A DNA stretch of 64,000 nt from positions 1 to 64,000 of the forward strand of contig NZ_JXLE01000014.1 in assembly GCF_001886265.1 (NCBI RefSeq). Direction: 5' to 3'. Shown one piece after another: positions 53,525 to 63,584 of this stretch (position 1 is the first letter of the stretch; each line of letters starts with the position of its first letter). Source of the stretch: Enterococcus thailandicus. GTDB taxonomy: Bacteria > Bacillota > Bacilli > Lactobacillales > Enterococcaceae. The notes beneath the pieces are model-generated. The model was not told where the DNA came from, did not search any database, and saw only the letters and a program-made list of their open reading frames with translations. Both the position numbers and the translations under genes were made by a program.

Positions 53525-55843
53525 TTATTTGATTTTCAAAGTCAACGCGTTCAAAGCAACTACGACTGTGCTGAGTGACATCAAGACAGCACCAACAGCT
53601 GGGCTTAATAAAATACCAATTGGCGCTAAAATCCCGGCAGCCAAAGGAATTGCGATAATATTGTAGCCTGCTCCCCACCAAAGGTTTTGAATCATTTTTC
53701 TTCTTGTTTGTTTTGCTAAATCTAAGAAATGCAAAATATCATTGGGATTACTATTGGTTAAAACGACATCTGCTGAATCAATTGCCACATCTGTTCCGGC
53801 ACCAATTGCCATACCGATTGTTGCACGAGCTAGACTTGGTGCATCATTGATCCCGTCACCAACCATAATGACTTTTTTACCTTGTTGCAAATAATTTTGC
53901 ACGATTTTCTCTTTATCATCAGGCAACAATCCCGCATAAAAATCATCGATTCCTAAATAATGTGCTACTGCTTGAGCAGCACTTTCATTATCACCGGTCA
54001 ACATGACTGGTGTGATTTTGCGATCTTTCAATGTTTGGATAAATTGTTTTGCTTCTGGTTTCACGACATCACCTAGTGCAATCATTGCCACCAATTGGTC
54101 TGCTAAAAGTAAAAAGCTAATCGTATTTCCTTGTTCTTGATAGCTATGGAGTAACTCTGGTTTTACAACGAAGCCAAGTCGTTTGATTTCTTTTTCATTC
54201 ACGATTTTGACTTCCTGATTGTTCACCGTGCCAGCTAAGCCAACACCTGCTAAATTTTTCAAATTTTCAGCTTTAGCTGGTGTAATTTTTTGCTCTTGCA
54301 GATAGCTCATGATCCCGATTGCTAATGGATGGTTGGCATTTGCTTCTAGCGCACCAATCATTTCAAGTGCTTCCTGTTTCGTTACAGAATCAGTTAGCAT
54401 TTCAACACCTGTGACCGTAAATTTTCCTTGCGTCAAGGTTCCGGTTTTATCTAACATGATGACATCCAAATCAGTGGCTTGTTCTAAAGCATTGCGATTT
54501 TTCAACAGCAAGCCGTTTTTTGCAGCAATTGATGTTGAACGAGCTACAACTAAAGGAATTGCCAAACCTAGTGCGTGGGGACACGCAATAATAAAGACCG
54601 TAACCATTCTTTCTAACGCGGTAGGTAAATCGGCTACAACTAGCCAAATAATAAATGCTAAGATCCCTGCAATCAACGCAACGTAAAACAACCACTTAGC
54701 AACCTTGTCTGATAAAGATTCTAATTTTGATTTTTCACTTTGTGCTTTACGAACCATTTCCATTACTTTCGCAAGGTATCCATTTTCACCTGTACCCGTA
54801 ACTTTGATTTCAATCGTGCCTTCACCATTGACTGATCCGCCAATTACGCGGTCATCAACTTGTTTTTTGACTCCTTTTGATTCACCCGTAACAGCTGATT
54901 CATCGACAATCGTATTTCCTTTGATGATGATGCCATCTGTCGGCATTTTATCTCCTGAGCGTACGACTAGATGATCACCTTCATGAACTTCTTTCAAAGA
55001 AATTGTTTCTTCCGTCCCATCTTCTTTGATTCGCTTAACTGATTCAGGCAATAACTCTGCTAGCTTTTGCAACGCATTACTTGCATTTGAAACAGCATTC
55101 ATCTCAATCCAATGGCCCAGTAACATAATGACGATTAAAGTAGCTAATTCCCAGAAAAAGTCCATCACATGTGCATGTGGGTTAACTAAATTCGCGATAA
55201 AAGAGTACAAACTATAAATATATGCAACAGAAATCCCCATTGCAATCAAGGTCATCATTGCCGGACTCTTTTGCTCTAATTCCATTTTGGCACCACTTAA
55301 AAATGGTTGACCACCATAAACAAAGAGAATCGTAGCTAAAACAAGGACAACCCATTCAGAACCAGGAAAGCTGATTTGAAAAGGCAGTTCCAAGCCCATC
55401 ATTGGTGACAAAAGAATGATTGGAATAGCTAAAACAAGGGACAACCAAAATTTCTGCTTAAAATTCCCCATATGCATGGAGTGATCCATCCCACCCATAT
55501 CGTGGTCATGCATATGTCCATGCATTGAATGATCCATTCCGCTCATATCATGTTCGTGATTCATTCCTTCATGCTTCGAGTGATCTATCCCACCCATATC
55601 ATGGTCATGCATATGTCCATGCATTGAATGATCCATCCCACTCATGTCATGCTCGTGATTCATTCCTTCGTGCTTCGAGTGATCCATTCCACTCATGTCA
55701 TGCTGATGCTTTTGCTTGTCCATTTCTTGCTTTTCATGAGCCTCCTGACTCGCTGAATGCTGCTCATCGTGAGACATCTGATCCTGCATCATTTTTTCAT
55801 GATCGTGTTTCGACAATTCATTCTGTTTTTCTGATTCTTTCAT
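53525..55843 (-). CDS. copB: Copper-exporting P1B-type ATPase CopB (CPH type)
   Basis: The 772-residue ATPase closely follows E. hirae CopB as I remember it. The His/Met-rich N-terminus (about 1-125) contains two copies of a 33-residue repeat (48-80 and 81-113). Then follow NFKQKFWLSLVLAIPIILLSP and the transmembrane Cys-Pro-His motif (IIACPHALGLAIPLV) in place of CPC. The phosphorylated Asp is in MLDKTGTLTQG, and [13 protein letters not shown] forms the hinge. CPH ATPases export Cu(I)/Ag(I) or Cu(II). It is the last gene of the copYZAB operon, 22 bases behind copA. Confidence 0.96.
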   Translation of the reverse strand: MKESEKQNELSKHDHEKMMQDQMSHDEQHSASQEAHEKQEMDKQKHQHDMSGMDHSKHEGMNHEHDMSGMDHSMHGHMHDHDMGGIDHSKHEGMNHEHDMSGMDHSMHGHMHDHDMGGMDHSMHMGNFKQKFWLSLVLAIPIILLSPMMGLELPFQISFPGSEWVVLVLATILFVYGGQPFLSGAKMELEQKSPAMMTLIAMGISVAYIYSLYSFIANLVNPHAHVMDFFWELATLIVIMLLGHWIEMNAVSNASNALQKLAELLPESVKRIKEDGTEETISLKEVHEGDHLVVRSGDKMPTDGIIIKGNTIVDESAVTGESKGVKKQVDDRVIGGSVNGEGTIEIKVTGTGENGYLAKVMEMVRKAQSEKSKLESLSDKVAKWLFYVALIAGILAFIIWLVVADLPTALERMVTVFIIACPHALGLAIPLVVARSTSIAAKNGLLLKNRNALEQATDLDVIMLDKTGTLTQGKFTVTGVEMLTDSVTKQEALEMIGALEANANHPLAIGIMSYLQEQKITPAKAENLKNLAGVGLAGTVNNQEVKIVNEKEIKRLGFVVKPELLHSYQEQGNTISFLLLADQLVAMIALGDVVKPEAKQFIQTLKDRKITPVMLTGDNESAAQAVAHYLGIDDFYAGLLPDDKEKIVQNYLQQGKKVIMVGDGINDAPSLARATIGMAIGAGTDVAIDSADVVLTNSNPNDILHFLDLAKQTRRKMIQNLWWGAGYNIIAIPLAAGILAPIGILLSPAVGAVLMSLSTVVVALNALTLKIK
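55505..55702 (-). repeat. Tandem repeat coding for the metal-binding N-terminus of CopB
   Basis: Two nearly identical 99-bp units in frame. They encode 33 residues each of the type HDM(S/G)GMDHSKHEGMNHEHD. A partial third unit (HDMGGMDHSMHMG) follows. The array could change length by recombination without breaking the frame. Confidence 0.88.
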
Positions 55844-55865
55844 CTCGATCCCTTCTTCACTTCAA

Positions 55866-58049
55866 TTATTTTTTCATTTTTCGATTCAAACTCAATGAAT
55901 TAAGTAGCACACTGACTGAACTAAATGCCATCGCGCCACCAGCGATAATCGGATTCAACAAACCAAATGCAGCAAACGGAATCCCAATTGTATTGTAAAC
56001 AAAAGCCCAAAAAAGATTTTGTTTGATTTTCTTCAACGTAGCACGAGATAGGTCAATCGTTTGCTCAACAGCCATTAAATTGCTATTCATCAAAGTAACA
56101 TCAGCTGTTTCCATGGCAATATCCGTTCCACTTCCCATCGCTAAACCAACATCAGCTAAAGCAAGGGCTGGGGCATCATTGATTCCATCACCAACCATGC
56201 CGACTTTCTGACCCGTTTGTTGTAATCGTTGAACATAAGCGGCTTTCTCATCTGGCAGTACTTCCGCAAAAATATGATCTGAATCAAGCCCTACTTGTTT
56301 ACCAATCACATTAGCAGCAAGTTTGTTGTCACCCGTCACCATGTACACTTCGATTTTTTGTGCTTGAAGTTTTGCAATTGCTTGTTTTGCTTCTGGTTTT
56401 ACTGCATCAGCTACTGCAATCAATCCTAAAACTTGCTTCTCATCAGCCAAATACATGACTGTTTTTCCTTCTCGTTCTAAGTGTAGCGCTTGTTCTTCCA
56501 ATGACGCAACTGATAGGCTTAATTGAGCTAAGCGTTTTTTTGTCCCAGCAAAATATTCTTGCTGATTGATTCTCCCACTGATTCCGGCGCCCGGATGTGC
56601 AGTAAATTCACTCACTTCATAAGGAGCAATCCCGTTTTTTTTGCTATAATCATTGATTGCTTTTGCTAAAGGATGCTCGGAAGCTTGTTCCAAACTATGA
56701 AAGAGTTTAACAACTTCTGTTGAACCAATCACATCAGTTACTTGAGGTGCTCCTTGTGTAATCGTTCCTGTTTTATCTAATAAAATACTCGTAAGTCCCG
56801 CCGCTTCTTCTAACGCTTCGCCACCTTTAATCAAAATACCATTTCGTGCGCCGACACCTGTTCCAACCATAATTGCTGTTGGTGTTGCCAATCCTAAGGC
56901 ACAAGGACAAGCAATTACTAAAACGGATACGCTGTGAATCAAAGCCAATTGCCAATCACCTGTAAGCCATCCAGTTAAAACCAACGTAAAGAAAGCAACA
57001 ACTAAGACTACAGGTACAAAAATACCAGAAATACGGTCAGCAATTTGTTGAATTGGTGCCTTACTTCCTTGGGCATCTTCTACCATTTGAATGATTTGAG
57101 CTAACACGGTTTGACTACCGACTTGGGAAACTTGAATTTGTACTAGACCAGTCGTATTCACTGTTCCTCCAAAAACGGCGTCACCAAGATGTTTTTCCAC
57201 CGGCAAACTTTCCCCTGTCAACATGCTTTCATCCATCGCACTACTTCCGTAAATGATTTTCCCATCTGTCGGAATTTGCTCACCAGGGCGAATCACTAAA
57301 CAATCTCCCACTGTAACGTCTTCGATCGCAATCGTTTCTTCGACACCATCAACTAATTTCTGAGCTGTCTTCATCTGTAGCGACATCAATTGCTTGATAG
57401 CATCGCCTGTCTTGCTTTTGGCTGTATGCTCTAAATATTTTCCTAATAAAATCAAGGTGATGATCATACTGCTACTTTCAAAATACAAATCATTGGTTGT
57501 ACTTGAAAAAAATCCGTTATAAATGCTTAATAGAAAAGCAGCAGTCGTTCCAAGAGCGACCAAAACATCCATGTTTGGTGCCTTGGTTTTCAGTGCATGA
57601 TAGGCACCTTGGTAAAAACGTGCACCTACGTAAAACTGGACGGGAAATGCCAGAAGCAGTTGGACCATTGGTTGATGGAAAAATTGAACAAGTGCGCCAT
57701 GATTTCCTAACACCATGGCAATCATTGATGCCATTAATGGAAAAGTTAAGAGTGCGCTTAAAAATAAATCTCGTTTCATTTTTCGTAAGTACGCTTTTTT
57801 TTCTTCAGCAATTTTTTGTTTGTGTTCTTCGTCATATAAAATTGCGCCGTACCCAATTTTTTCGACACTTTGAATCAATGCCTCAGAAGAAGTCTCAGCA
57901 TATTTGACACTTGCTTTTTCCGTTGCTAAATTGACCGTTGCCGAAATCACTCCTGGTTGTTCTTTTAATTCTTTTTCCACTCGTGCAGAGCAGTTTGCAC
58001 AAGTCATACCAGTAATCACCAAGGTAGTCATTTGTGGTGTTTCAGTCAT
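55866..58049 (-). CDS. copA: Copper-translocating P1B-type ATPase CopA
   Basis: 727 residues, the length I recall for E. hirae CopA. One N-terminal HMA domain ([15 protein letters not shown]) is followed by eight predicted TM helices. The transmembrane Cys-Pro-Cys is in [19 protein letters not shown], the phospho-Asp in [10 protein letters not shown], the HP motif in [10 protein letters not shown] and the hinge in [13 protein letters not shown]. The start overlaps the copZ stop by 4 bases (ATGA), so translation is coupled. It transports Cu(I). Confidence 0.97.
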   Translation of the reverse strand: MTETPQMTTLVITGMTCANCSARVEKELKEQPGVISATVNLATEKASVKYAETSSEALIQSVEKIGYGAILYDEEHKQKIAEEKKAYLRKMKRDLFLSALLTFPLMASMIAMVLGNHGALVQFFHQPMVQLLLAFPVQFYVGARFYQGAYHALKTKAPNMDVLVALGTTAAFLLSIYNGFFSSTTNDLYFESSSMIITLILLGKYLEHTAKSKTGDAIKQLMSLQMKTAQKLVDGVEETIAIEDVTVGDCLVIRPGEQIPTDGKIIYGSSAMDESMLTGESLPVEKHLGDAVFGGTVNTTGLVQIQVSQVGSQTVLAQIIQMVEDAQGSKAPIQQIADRISGIFVPVVLVVAFFTLVLTGWLTGDWQLALIHSVSVLVIACPCALGLATPTAIMVGTGVGARNGILIKGGEALEEAAGLTSILLDKTGTITQGAPQVTDVIGSTEVVKLFHSLEQASEHPLAKAINDYSKKNGIAPYEVSEFTAHPGAGISGRINQQEYFAGTKKRLAQLSLSVASLEEQALHLEREGKTVMYLADEKQVLGLIAVADAVKPEAKQAIAKLQAQKIEVYMVTGDNKLAANVIGKQVGLDSDHIFAEVLPDEKAAYVQRLQQTGQKVGMVGDGINDAPALALADVGLAMGSGTDIAMETADVTLMNSNLMAVEQTIDLSRATLKKIKQNLFWAFVYNTIGIPFAAFGLLNPIIAGGAMAFSSVSVLLNSLSLNRKMKK

Positions 58050-58258
58050 TCAATCACCTCTGCAGGATATCCTAGTGCTGTAATTTTTTCTTTGATTTGG
58101 TCTGATTGAATTTGACTTTCGTCGAATTTGACCATGCCCTTCGCTTTTTTCAGATTTACTTTTACCTTTTGAACACCTGGTAATGTTTGAAGTGTTTCTT
58201 CAACCTTTGCTACACAATGATTACAGCTCATACCTTGAATTGAAAATTGTTGTTTCAT
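58046..58258 (-). CDS. copZ: Copper chaperone CopZ
   Basis: A 70-residue HMA-domain chaperone. The copper site is [13 protein letters not shown]. It carries Cu(I) to CopY and the ATPases. The start at MKQQFS has AGGAGG-like GGAGGAATTTAGG upstream; a longer frame upstream has no such signal. Confidence 0.97.
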   Translation of the reverse strand: MKQQFSIQGMSCNHCVAKVEETLQTLPGVQKVKVNLKKAKGMVKFDESQIQSDQIKEKITALGYPAEVIE

Positions 58259-58271
58259 CCTAAATTCCTCC

Positions 58272-58706
58272 TTATGATTTACACGTACATTGTCCGGGGA
58301 TACAATTGCAAGCAATTGTTGCCACTGGTTCTTTTTGTTGCAACTGTTCCATAATTTTATCGATATCTGCTTGTGTCAAAGTGGCTTCTTCCACTAGATC
58401 AGCAATCGTCTCACCAACTTTTTTTGCACAAATATGTGAAAATAAATTTTCTGTTGCGCTACGAACCGTTTCCATTTCAGAAACTGCCGGATGATAAATA
58501 AATTTTTTCCCCTCTTGCTGCGTCCACACAACTTCTTTTTTCACTAGTCGGCCCAGTAACGTTTTGACAGTAGCAGCTTTCCAGTCCATTGAATCCGCTA
58601 AAATTTGAGTGATCTCTTGCGCAGTCGTTTGGTTCAATGTCCAAATCACTCGCATTACTTCCCACTCAGAATCACTAATTTTAACAGGCATTTTCGTTTT
58701 TACCAT
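58272..58706 (-). CDS. copY: Copper-responsive repressor CopY
   Basis: The 144-residue BlaI/CopY-family repressor has a winged helix (about 8-75, [27 protein letters not shown]) and a C-terminal Cys hook, [10 protein letters not shown] (CxCxxxxCxC). The hook binds zinc in the repressing state and is released by Cu(I) from CopZ. GAGGGG lies 8 bases before the chosen ATG. First gene of the operon; two cop boxes lie directly upstream. Confidence 0.97.
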   Translation of the reverse strand: MVKTKMPVKISDSEWEVMRVIWTLNQTTAQEITQILADSMDWKAATVKTLLGRLVKKEVVWTQQEGKKFIYHPAVSEMETVRSATENLFSHICAKKVGETIADLVEEATLTQADIDKIMEQLQQKEPVATIACNCIPGQCTCKS

Positions 58707-58726
58707 TGCTTTCACCCCTCTTCGTT

Positions 58727-58783
58727 TACGCTTGTAATCTTTAAAGACAAACTTAGTTTACAACTGTAAACAAAAACTGTCAA
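58727..58783 (-). promoter_or_regulatory. cop promoter with two cop boxes
   Basis: On the minus strand, TTGACA (58778-58783) is followed after 17 bp by TAAACT. A perfect cop box TACAACTGTA (58759-58768, within GTTTACAACTGTAAAC) lies over the spacer and -10. A second box with one mismatch, TACGCTTGTA, is at 58727-58736, close to the start codon. Two boxes in this arrangement are known for the E. hirae operon. The -35 overlaps the stop region of the upstream gene. Confidence 0.9.
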
Positions 58784-59325
58784 CTCTCTTTACTTCTTTT
58801 TTGCTCGATTAATTTTTGAAAGAAAATTTTTTGATCTCTTTTGCTTTTTAGAATGATTACTTGTAGTTCATTGGGTTGCTCCTGCAAAATTTGTTCTAGT
58901 CTCACTGCTTGGTTGTTGGGAAATCGCCAAATGTAGAGAAGAAAATCTAAGTATTCTCGATCAAATTTTTCCTGAAATGTTTTTGGCATATCTGGTCTAG
59001 AATCTGGATTATTTTTTCGTTTGATTGAACGAGAAATTACTCGAAACAAGGACAGTAGACGTGGTACTTTTAAGAGGATAAGTATGTCCGCATGTTGGAA
59101 CCGTAAGTCACTTGTTCCTAAATAATTGCCATCCACGATCCAGTTTTCATTTGTGCGGATAAACTTTTCTTGCTCTGCCTGAAACCAAATTTGAGCCTCT
59201 TCGCTATAGTCTGTTTGATGCCACAAAAAATCCAGTGGCAATAAACTGGCTCCTGTTACTTGTTGAAGTTTCCGAGCAAATGTTGACTTCCCTGAACCAG
59301 AATTGCCCATGATCAAATAATTCAT
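58780..59325 (-). CDS. FlaR-like P-loop protein (DNA topology modulation type)
   Basis: A 181-residue adenylate-kinase-like protein. The Walker A motif is MGNSGSGKSTFARKLQ, with LPLDFLWHQTDY and WIVDGNYLGT following, as in FlaR/'topology modulation protein' annotations. The true substrate is uncertain; it could be a nucleotide or small-molecule kinase. Its stop codon touches the cop promoter -35, with no terminator between, so read-through into copY is possible. Confidence 0.82.
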   Translation of the reverse strand: MNYLIMGNSGSGKSTFARKLQQVTGASLLPLDFLWHQTDYSEEAQIWFQAEQEKFIRTNENWIVDGNYLGTSDLRFQHADILILLKVPRLLSLFRVISRSIKRKNNPDSRPDMPKTFQEKFDREYLDFLLYIWRFPNNQAVRLEQILQEQPNELQVIILKSKRDQKIFFQKLIEQKRSKES

Positions 59326-59395
59326 TGATAAATCCTCCCTCTCTATTTTCTTGATTTCATTCCTACTTATGAATATGTATAGTTTTTACGATACA

Positions 59396-59447
59396 CAAAA
59401 AAATAGGATCTGACAAACTAATCACTAGTTAGCTTGTCAGACCCTAT
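59396..59447 (-). terminator. Terminator behind the amino-acid permease
   Basis: ATAGGATCTGACAAACTAA and TTAGCTTGTCAGACCCTAT pair around a short loop, with a T-run on the minus strand. Confidence 0.85.
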
Positions 59448-59486
59448 GGCAACTTATTCTTTCACTTTTATTACTTAATTACTGAA

Positions 59487-60953
59487 TTATGCTTGTGGAA
59501 TTGTTTCTGATACAGGAACTTCTTTGTTCTTATCACGACGTGCAATCGCAGGTAAGATCATTCCTAGTAAAATCAACACAATTGGTGTAATGATATTTGA
59601 AATCAATTGGAACCACCAAGCTTTTGGATCAGCTGCGTATTCGATTTTTGGAACCATACCTAAGATACAAGCAAATGCTGTAAATGCAAAACACCATGCA
59701 CCGAAGATATAACCGATTTTAGGATTCTTAACAAATTTATACTCTGAAGTGAATTTTTTATATGCTTTATTCAACATCATGTAAGCCAAGAATACCCATA
59801 GATAACGCATTGGCATTACAACTGAGTTTAAGTTAGTCAACCATTTAACTAATTCATTCATGTCTTTGATACCGAAAATTGGTAGTAAGATAATGATACT
59901 TACTAAAATCCCTGTTAAGAAATAACCGTTGACCAAAGTCCCTTTACGATTACGTTTACGCAACCAGTTTGGTACGAACTCTGGATCAGCATCAGCTAAC
60001 AAGATTTTTAGTGGCGCGTCAATTGAGAAGGCCAAAGCAGAAATTTGCCCAACCATATTTGTTAACGCATAGATAATCATTAGTGCATTTCCAATTCCAT
60101 AGTAATTACCTAAAATTTGGAAGGCACTGTAAGCACCATTTGCCATTAAGTCTTTGGGAATATTGTCACTTGCAAATAGCATACCCATTGCAACTGAACC
60201 TAATACTGCACAAACACCAACCATTGCTGCTAAGAAAATCATTCCTTTTGGAAATTCTTTTGCAGGATTTCTTGTTGAGTTTACGTAAGGAGAGATTTTT
60301 TCTGCTCCACCTACTGCGAAAACTAACATTGAAACGGTTGTGAAGTAACTAAAATCAAATGTCGGAATATATGTTTTCACTTGATTCATATGTGGTGTAG
60401 CAAATTCCATTGTTGGATTGATGAATGGTGCTGTCACTGCTAGTAAGATGAATAGTAATGACATCACGAACATCGCAGTTCCTGCTAATCCACCGATTAC
60501 TTTCAATGTTGATAATCCTTTAGTTGATAAGTATAAGAACGCTAAAAAGATTACTAATGAAATAATAGCAACTAATTGAACAGACATCGTATTCACGATA
60601 TCTCCATTTCCTTGGACTGCCCAGCCAGCGGCAATCAAAATTGCTTGTGGTTTTTGTGCCAAATAAGGAATATGCACAACCCAATAAGTCCATGCAGCGT
60701 AATAAGCTAGTCGTTTATTGGAAGTTGTATTTTCAACCCAAGAGCTTACGCCACCTTTACTATCTTTAAATGTTGAACCTAATTGGCCAACAATCAAAGC
60801 ATAAGGAATAAAATAGATTGCAAGAATCAATAACCAAGAAGTAATAACGGAAATCCCTTGTTGTGCATAGTTATTCACAACATTTCCCATACCCCAGACC
60901 ATATTGAATGCAATCAATGCAACTGTGAACCAGCGCAGTTGTTTGTCGTTCAT
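59487..60953 (-). CDS. APC-family amino-acid permease
   Basis: A 488-residue protein with about 12-13 membrane spans, of the amino acid/polyamine/organocation superfamily. The first helix reads FTVALIAFNMVWGMGNVVNNYAQQG, and SMLVFAVGGAEKISPYVNSTRNPAKEFPKG is an APC signature. It most resembles the YjeM/glutamate-GABA antiporter-like branch; the substrate cannot be deduced. AAAGGAGAG precedes the ATG. It is monocistronic, with terminators on both sides. Confidence 0.88.
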   Translation of the reverse strand: MNDKQLRWFTVALIAFNMVWGMGNVVNNYAQQGISVITSWLLILAIYFIPYALIVGQLGSTFKDSKGGVSSWVENTTSNKRLAYYAAWTYWVVHIPYLAQKPQAILIAAGWAVQGNGDIVNTMSVQLVAIISLVIFLAFLYLSTKGLSTLKVIGGLAGTAMFVMSLLFILLAVTAPFINPTMEFATPHMNQVKTYIPTFDFSYFTTVSMLVFAVGGAEKISPYVNSTRNPAKEFPKGMIFLAAMVGVCAVLGSVAMGMLFASDNIPKDLMANGAYSAFQILGNYYGIGNALMIIYALTNMVGQISALAFSIDAPLKILLADADPEFVPNWLRKRNRKGTLVNGYFLTGILVSIIILLPIFGIKDMNELVKWLTNLNSVVMPMRYLWVFLAYMMLNKAYKKFTSEYKFVKNPKIGYIFGAWCFAFTAFACILGMVPKIEYAADPKAWWFQLISNIITPIVLILLGMILPAIARRDKNKEVPVSETIPQA

Positions 60954-61208
60954 TGTCTCTCTCCTTTGATATAAAGTATCTATTGCACCATGTAATAATA
61001 ATCACTTTTTTTAACTGTCGCAATAGTTTGTTATTTTAAGTGTGCATTCTTTTACCATAAACACATCATTTTAAAATTATTTTTTCATCATAAAACCAGA
61101 AAAATATTTTTTGTTCAAAAAGTTTTCGTCTTATGATACTTGCAAGACATAATTTTCTGAAAAATGAAAATACATTTTTGTTTGCTGCGACTTCTTTTAA
61201 AATTACAT
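60954..61208. other. Intergenic region upstream of the permease
   Basis: About 250 bp, AT-rich, presumably with the permease promoter. A minus-strand 83-codon frame (61066-61317) crosses it but reads through a terminator hairpin, so I do not count it as a gene. Nothing else seen. Confidence 0.5.
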
Positions 61209-61250
61209 GAAAAAAATCCAAGAGACCAGCAACAGTAATCTCTTGGATTC
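61209..61250 (-). terminator. Terminator of the Cd/Zn ATPase gene
   Basis: AATCCAAGAGA (61215-61225) pairs with TCTCTTGGATT (61239-61249), followed on the minus strand by seven T. Confidence 0.85.
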
Positions 61251-61313
61251 GAACATACGTTATTTTTTCGAGCGATAACAAAACTTTTTTACGCATATTT
61301 AATTTATCAATAT

Positions 61314-63413
61314 TCATTCATTTAATTTTTTCACTCGCAAACATCTCATTGCATTCAAAACAGCAATCACCGTTACCCCGACATCTGCGAAAACAGCATC
61401 ACCCATTGAGGCAAAGCCTAATGCGCCAAGTAGTAAAACTAGAACTTTCACACCAATTGCAAAGACAATATTTTGTTTCACAATTCGTAATGTCTTACGA
61501 GCTACTCGCATCGCGTCTGCAATTTTTGAAGGTTCATCGTTCATGATTACAACATCAGCTGCTTCAATTGCCGCATCGCTTCCTAGTCCACCCATGGCGA
61601 TTCCGACATCCGCTCTTGCTAAAACGGGAGCATCATTGATTCCGTCACCCACAAAAGCTACTTTGCCAGAACTTTTTGCAAGAATCATTTCTAATTTGTC
61701 AACTTTATCTTGAGGAAGCAATTCACTATAAACTTGATCAATTCCTACTTTTTTACCTACAGAATCAGCAATCTTTTTCGCATCACCTGTCAACATGACT
61801 GTTTCTTTGACGCCAGCTTTTCTCAACTTATTCATTGTTTCAATTGCATCCTCTTTTAGTGCGTCTGCAATCAATAGGAAGCCGACATATTTTTGGTCAA
61901 TCGCAACATAAAGTAATGTCCCAACTTCTTCACTCGTAGAAAATGCAATTTGTTTACGCGCCATCAATTTCTGATTACCAACTAAAATATCATGAGCATC
62001 AATCACTGCTGAGATTCCCTCACCAGCAATTTCTTCTACTTGTTCACTCACCAATAAAGGACCTTGGTAAGCAGCCAAGACTGATTGAGCGATTGGATGT
62101 GTAGAATATTGTTCGGCACTCGCTACATACTGCATAAAAGTTGTTTGATCCATCGTTGTTTCAATTGTTTGAACTGAGAATTCACCTTTAGTTAACGTCC
62201 CCGTTTTGTCAAAAACGACTGTTTCTGTTTCTGCAAGTAGTTCAAGGTAGTTACTTCCTTTAACCAATACCCCAATCTTACTTGCGCCACCTATCCCGCC
62301 AAAGAAACTCAATGGGACAGAAATCACTAAAGCACAAGGACAAGAAATAACTAAGAACGTCAATGCTCGATAAATCCATTCAGAGAATACGGCACCAGGA
62401 ACCACTAATGGTGGCACGATTGCTAACAATACCGCTAAAACAACTACGATTGGTGTATAGTAACGCGCAAATTTAGTGATGAAATTTTCGGCTGGTGCTT
62501 TCTTACTACTAGCATTTTCAACTAATTCCAATAACTTACTGATTGTTGATTCACCATAAGTTTTCTCAACACTCATTACGATAGGTTGATTTTTATTGAT
62601 AAAACCGCTGAGAATCATTTCTCCACTGGTTACTTTCCGCGGAACAGATTCTCCAGTTAAGGCAGAAGTATCAACCATAGATTCACCTTCAATAATCTTT
62701 CCATCTAGTGGGACTCTTTCACCAGGCTTGATTAAGACTTGTTGTCCTAACTCAACTGCTTCTGGTGAAACATTCTTCCAGCCTTCAGAAGTTTGGACAC
62801 GGGCTGTATCGGGGCGAATGGCCATCAGTTCACGAATAGATCTTCGTGATTGTTTGACCGCAAATCCTTGGAAATATTCACCTACTTGATAAAATAGCAT
62901 TACAGCAACTGCTTCAGGATATTCGCCAATAATCATTGCACCAATTGTCGCAATCGCCATCAAAAAGTTTTCATCAAAAATCTGACCCTTGGTTATATTC
63001 ATAACAGCTTTTTTTATTACATCAAAACCAATTAATCCATAAATAAGGAGATAACCAATTAGGCGAACAATACCAGTTGGCGAGAACCAAATCAAAAGGC
63101 CCATTCCTAATGCAGAGATAAGAATACGAAGCAAATCATTTCGACTATTATCATGCTCATGATTATGTCCGTCTCCGTCTTGGTGATTATTTGTAATCTC
63201 ACTAACCGCCACATCCGGTTCGATTTCTTTAATTGCTTGCTTCGTTTTCGTTTCAACTGTTGCTAAATCTGCTTCGTTTGCAACAATTCGCAACTTACCA
63301 GTAGTAAAGTTTACATTTGCTTCCTTCACACCTTCAATTGTCTGTACTTTTTTTTCAATTTTCATTGCGCAATTTGCACAATCTAAGCCATCTAATCGAT
63401 AATCTTTATTCAT
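61314..63413 (-). CDS. cadA: Heavy-metal P1B-type ATPase, Cd/Zn/Pb type
   Basis: The 699-residue ATPase has one N-terminal HMA domain (LDGLDCANCAMKIEKKVQ) and a short His-rich linker (NHQDGDGHNHEHDN). The membrane motif is SCPCALVISVPLSFFGGIGGASKIGVLVKG, the P1B-2 pattern for Zn/Cd/Pb export, with DKTGTLTKG and [21 protein letters not shown] lies just before the chosen ATG. It has a strong regulated promoter but no adjacent ArsR/CadC or MerR gene. It may be called ZntA instead of CadA; metal preference is not settled by sequence. Confidence 0.94.
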   Translation of the reverse strand: MNKDYRLDGLDCANCAMKIEKKVQTIEGVKEANVNFTTGKLRIVANEADLATVETKTKQAIKEIEPDVAVSEITNNHQDGDGHNHEHDNSRNDLLRILISALGMGLLIWFSPTGIVRLIGYLLIYGLIGFDVIKKAVMNITKGQIFDENFLMAIATIGAMIIGEYPEAVAVMLFYQVGEYFQGFAVKQSRRSIRELMAIRPDTARVQTSEGWKNVSPEAVELGQQVLIKPGERVPLDGKIIEGESMVDTSALTGESVPRKVTSGEMILSGFINKNQPIVMSVEKTYGESTISKLLELVENASSKKAPAENFITKFARYYTPIVVVLAVLLAIVPPLVVPGAVFSEWIYRALTFLVISCPCALVISVPLSFFGGIGGASKIGVLVKGSNYLELLAETETVVFDKTGTLTKGEFSVQTIETTMDQTTFMQYVASAEQYSTHPIAQSVLAAYQGPLLVSEQVEEIAGEGISAVIDAHDILVGNQKLMARKQIAFSTSEEVGTLLYVAIDQKYVGFLLIADALKEDAIETMNKLRKAGVKETVMLTGDAKKIADSVGKKVGIDQVYSELLPQDKVDKLEMILAKSSGKVAFVGDGINDAPVLARADVGIAMGGLGSDAAIEAADVVIMNDEPSKIADAMRVARKTLRIVKQNIVFAIGVKVLVLLLGALGFASMGDAVFADVGVTVIAVLNAMRCLRVKKLNE

Positions 63414-63458
63414 TTTCTTTCCCTCCTTGCAATACACATGAATAACTCTTCATAAGTA

Positions 63459-63488
63459 ATTATAAATGAATGTGCATTCATATGTCAA
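63459..63488 (-). promoter_or_regulatory. cadA promoter with palindromic operator
   Basis: On the minus strand TTGACA (63483-63488) and TATAAT (63459-63464) are 18 bp apart. The spacer holds the palindrome ATGAATG-TG-CATTCAT (63466-63481, plus-strand reading). Size, AT content and position fit an ArsR/SmtB-type metal sensor operator (CzrA/CadC-like). A consensus -35/-10 pair covered by an operator implies tight metal-responsive repression. Confidence 0.85.
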
Positions 63489-63540
63489 CTGGAAGCCTTC
63501 TCTTTTTTTCTTTTATTTGACATTTTTCTTTTCTTGTCAA

Positions 63541-63580
63541 AAATAGCGGACAAAACGATTTCCGTTTTGTCCGCTATTTG
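63541..63580 (-). terminator. Terminator behind yccF
   Basis: AAATAGCGGACAAAACG and CGTTTTGTCCGCTATTT form a 17-bp stem, with T-rich sequence following on the minus strand. Confidence 0.85.
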
Positions 63581-63584
63581 ATCG

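Noticed and set aside
55525..55998. Plus-strand 157-codon ORF opposite the CopB N-terminus.
   Set aside because: It is the complement of the His/Met tandem repeat; the repeats create a stop-free antisense frame.
61066..61317. Minus-strand 83-codon ORF overlapping the Cd/Zn ATPase stop.
   Set aside because: It reads straight through a strong terminator hairpin (61209-61250), has no ribosome site and its sequence resembles no protein.
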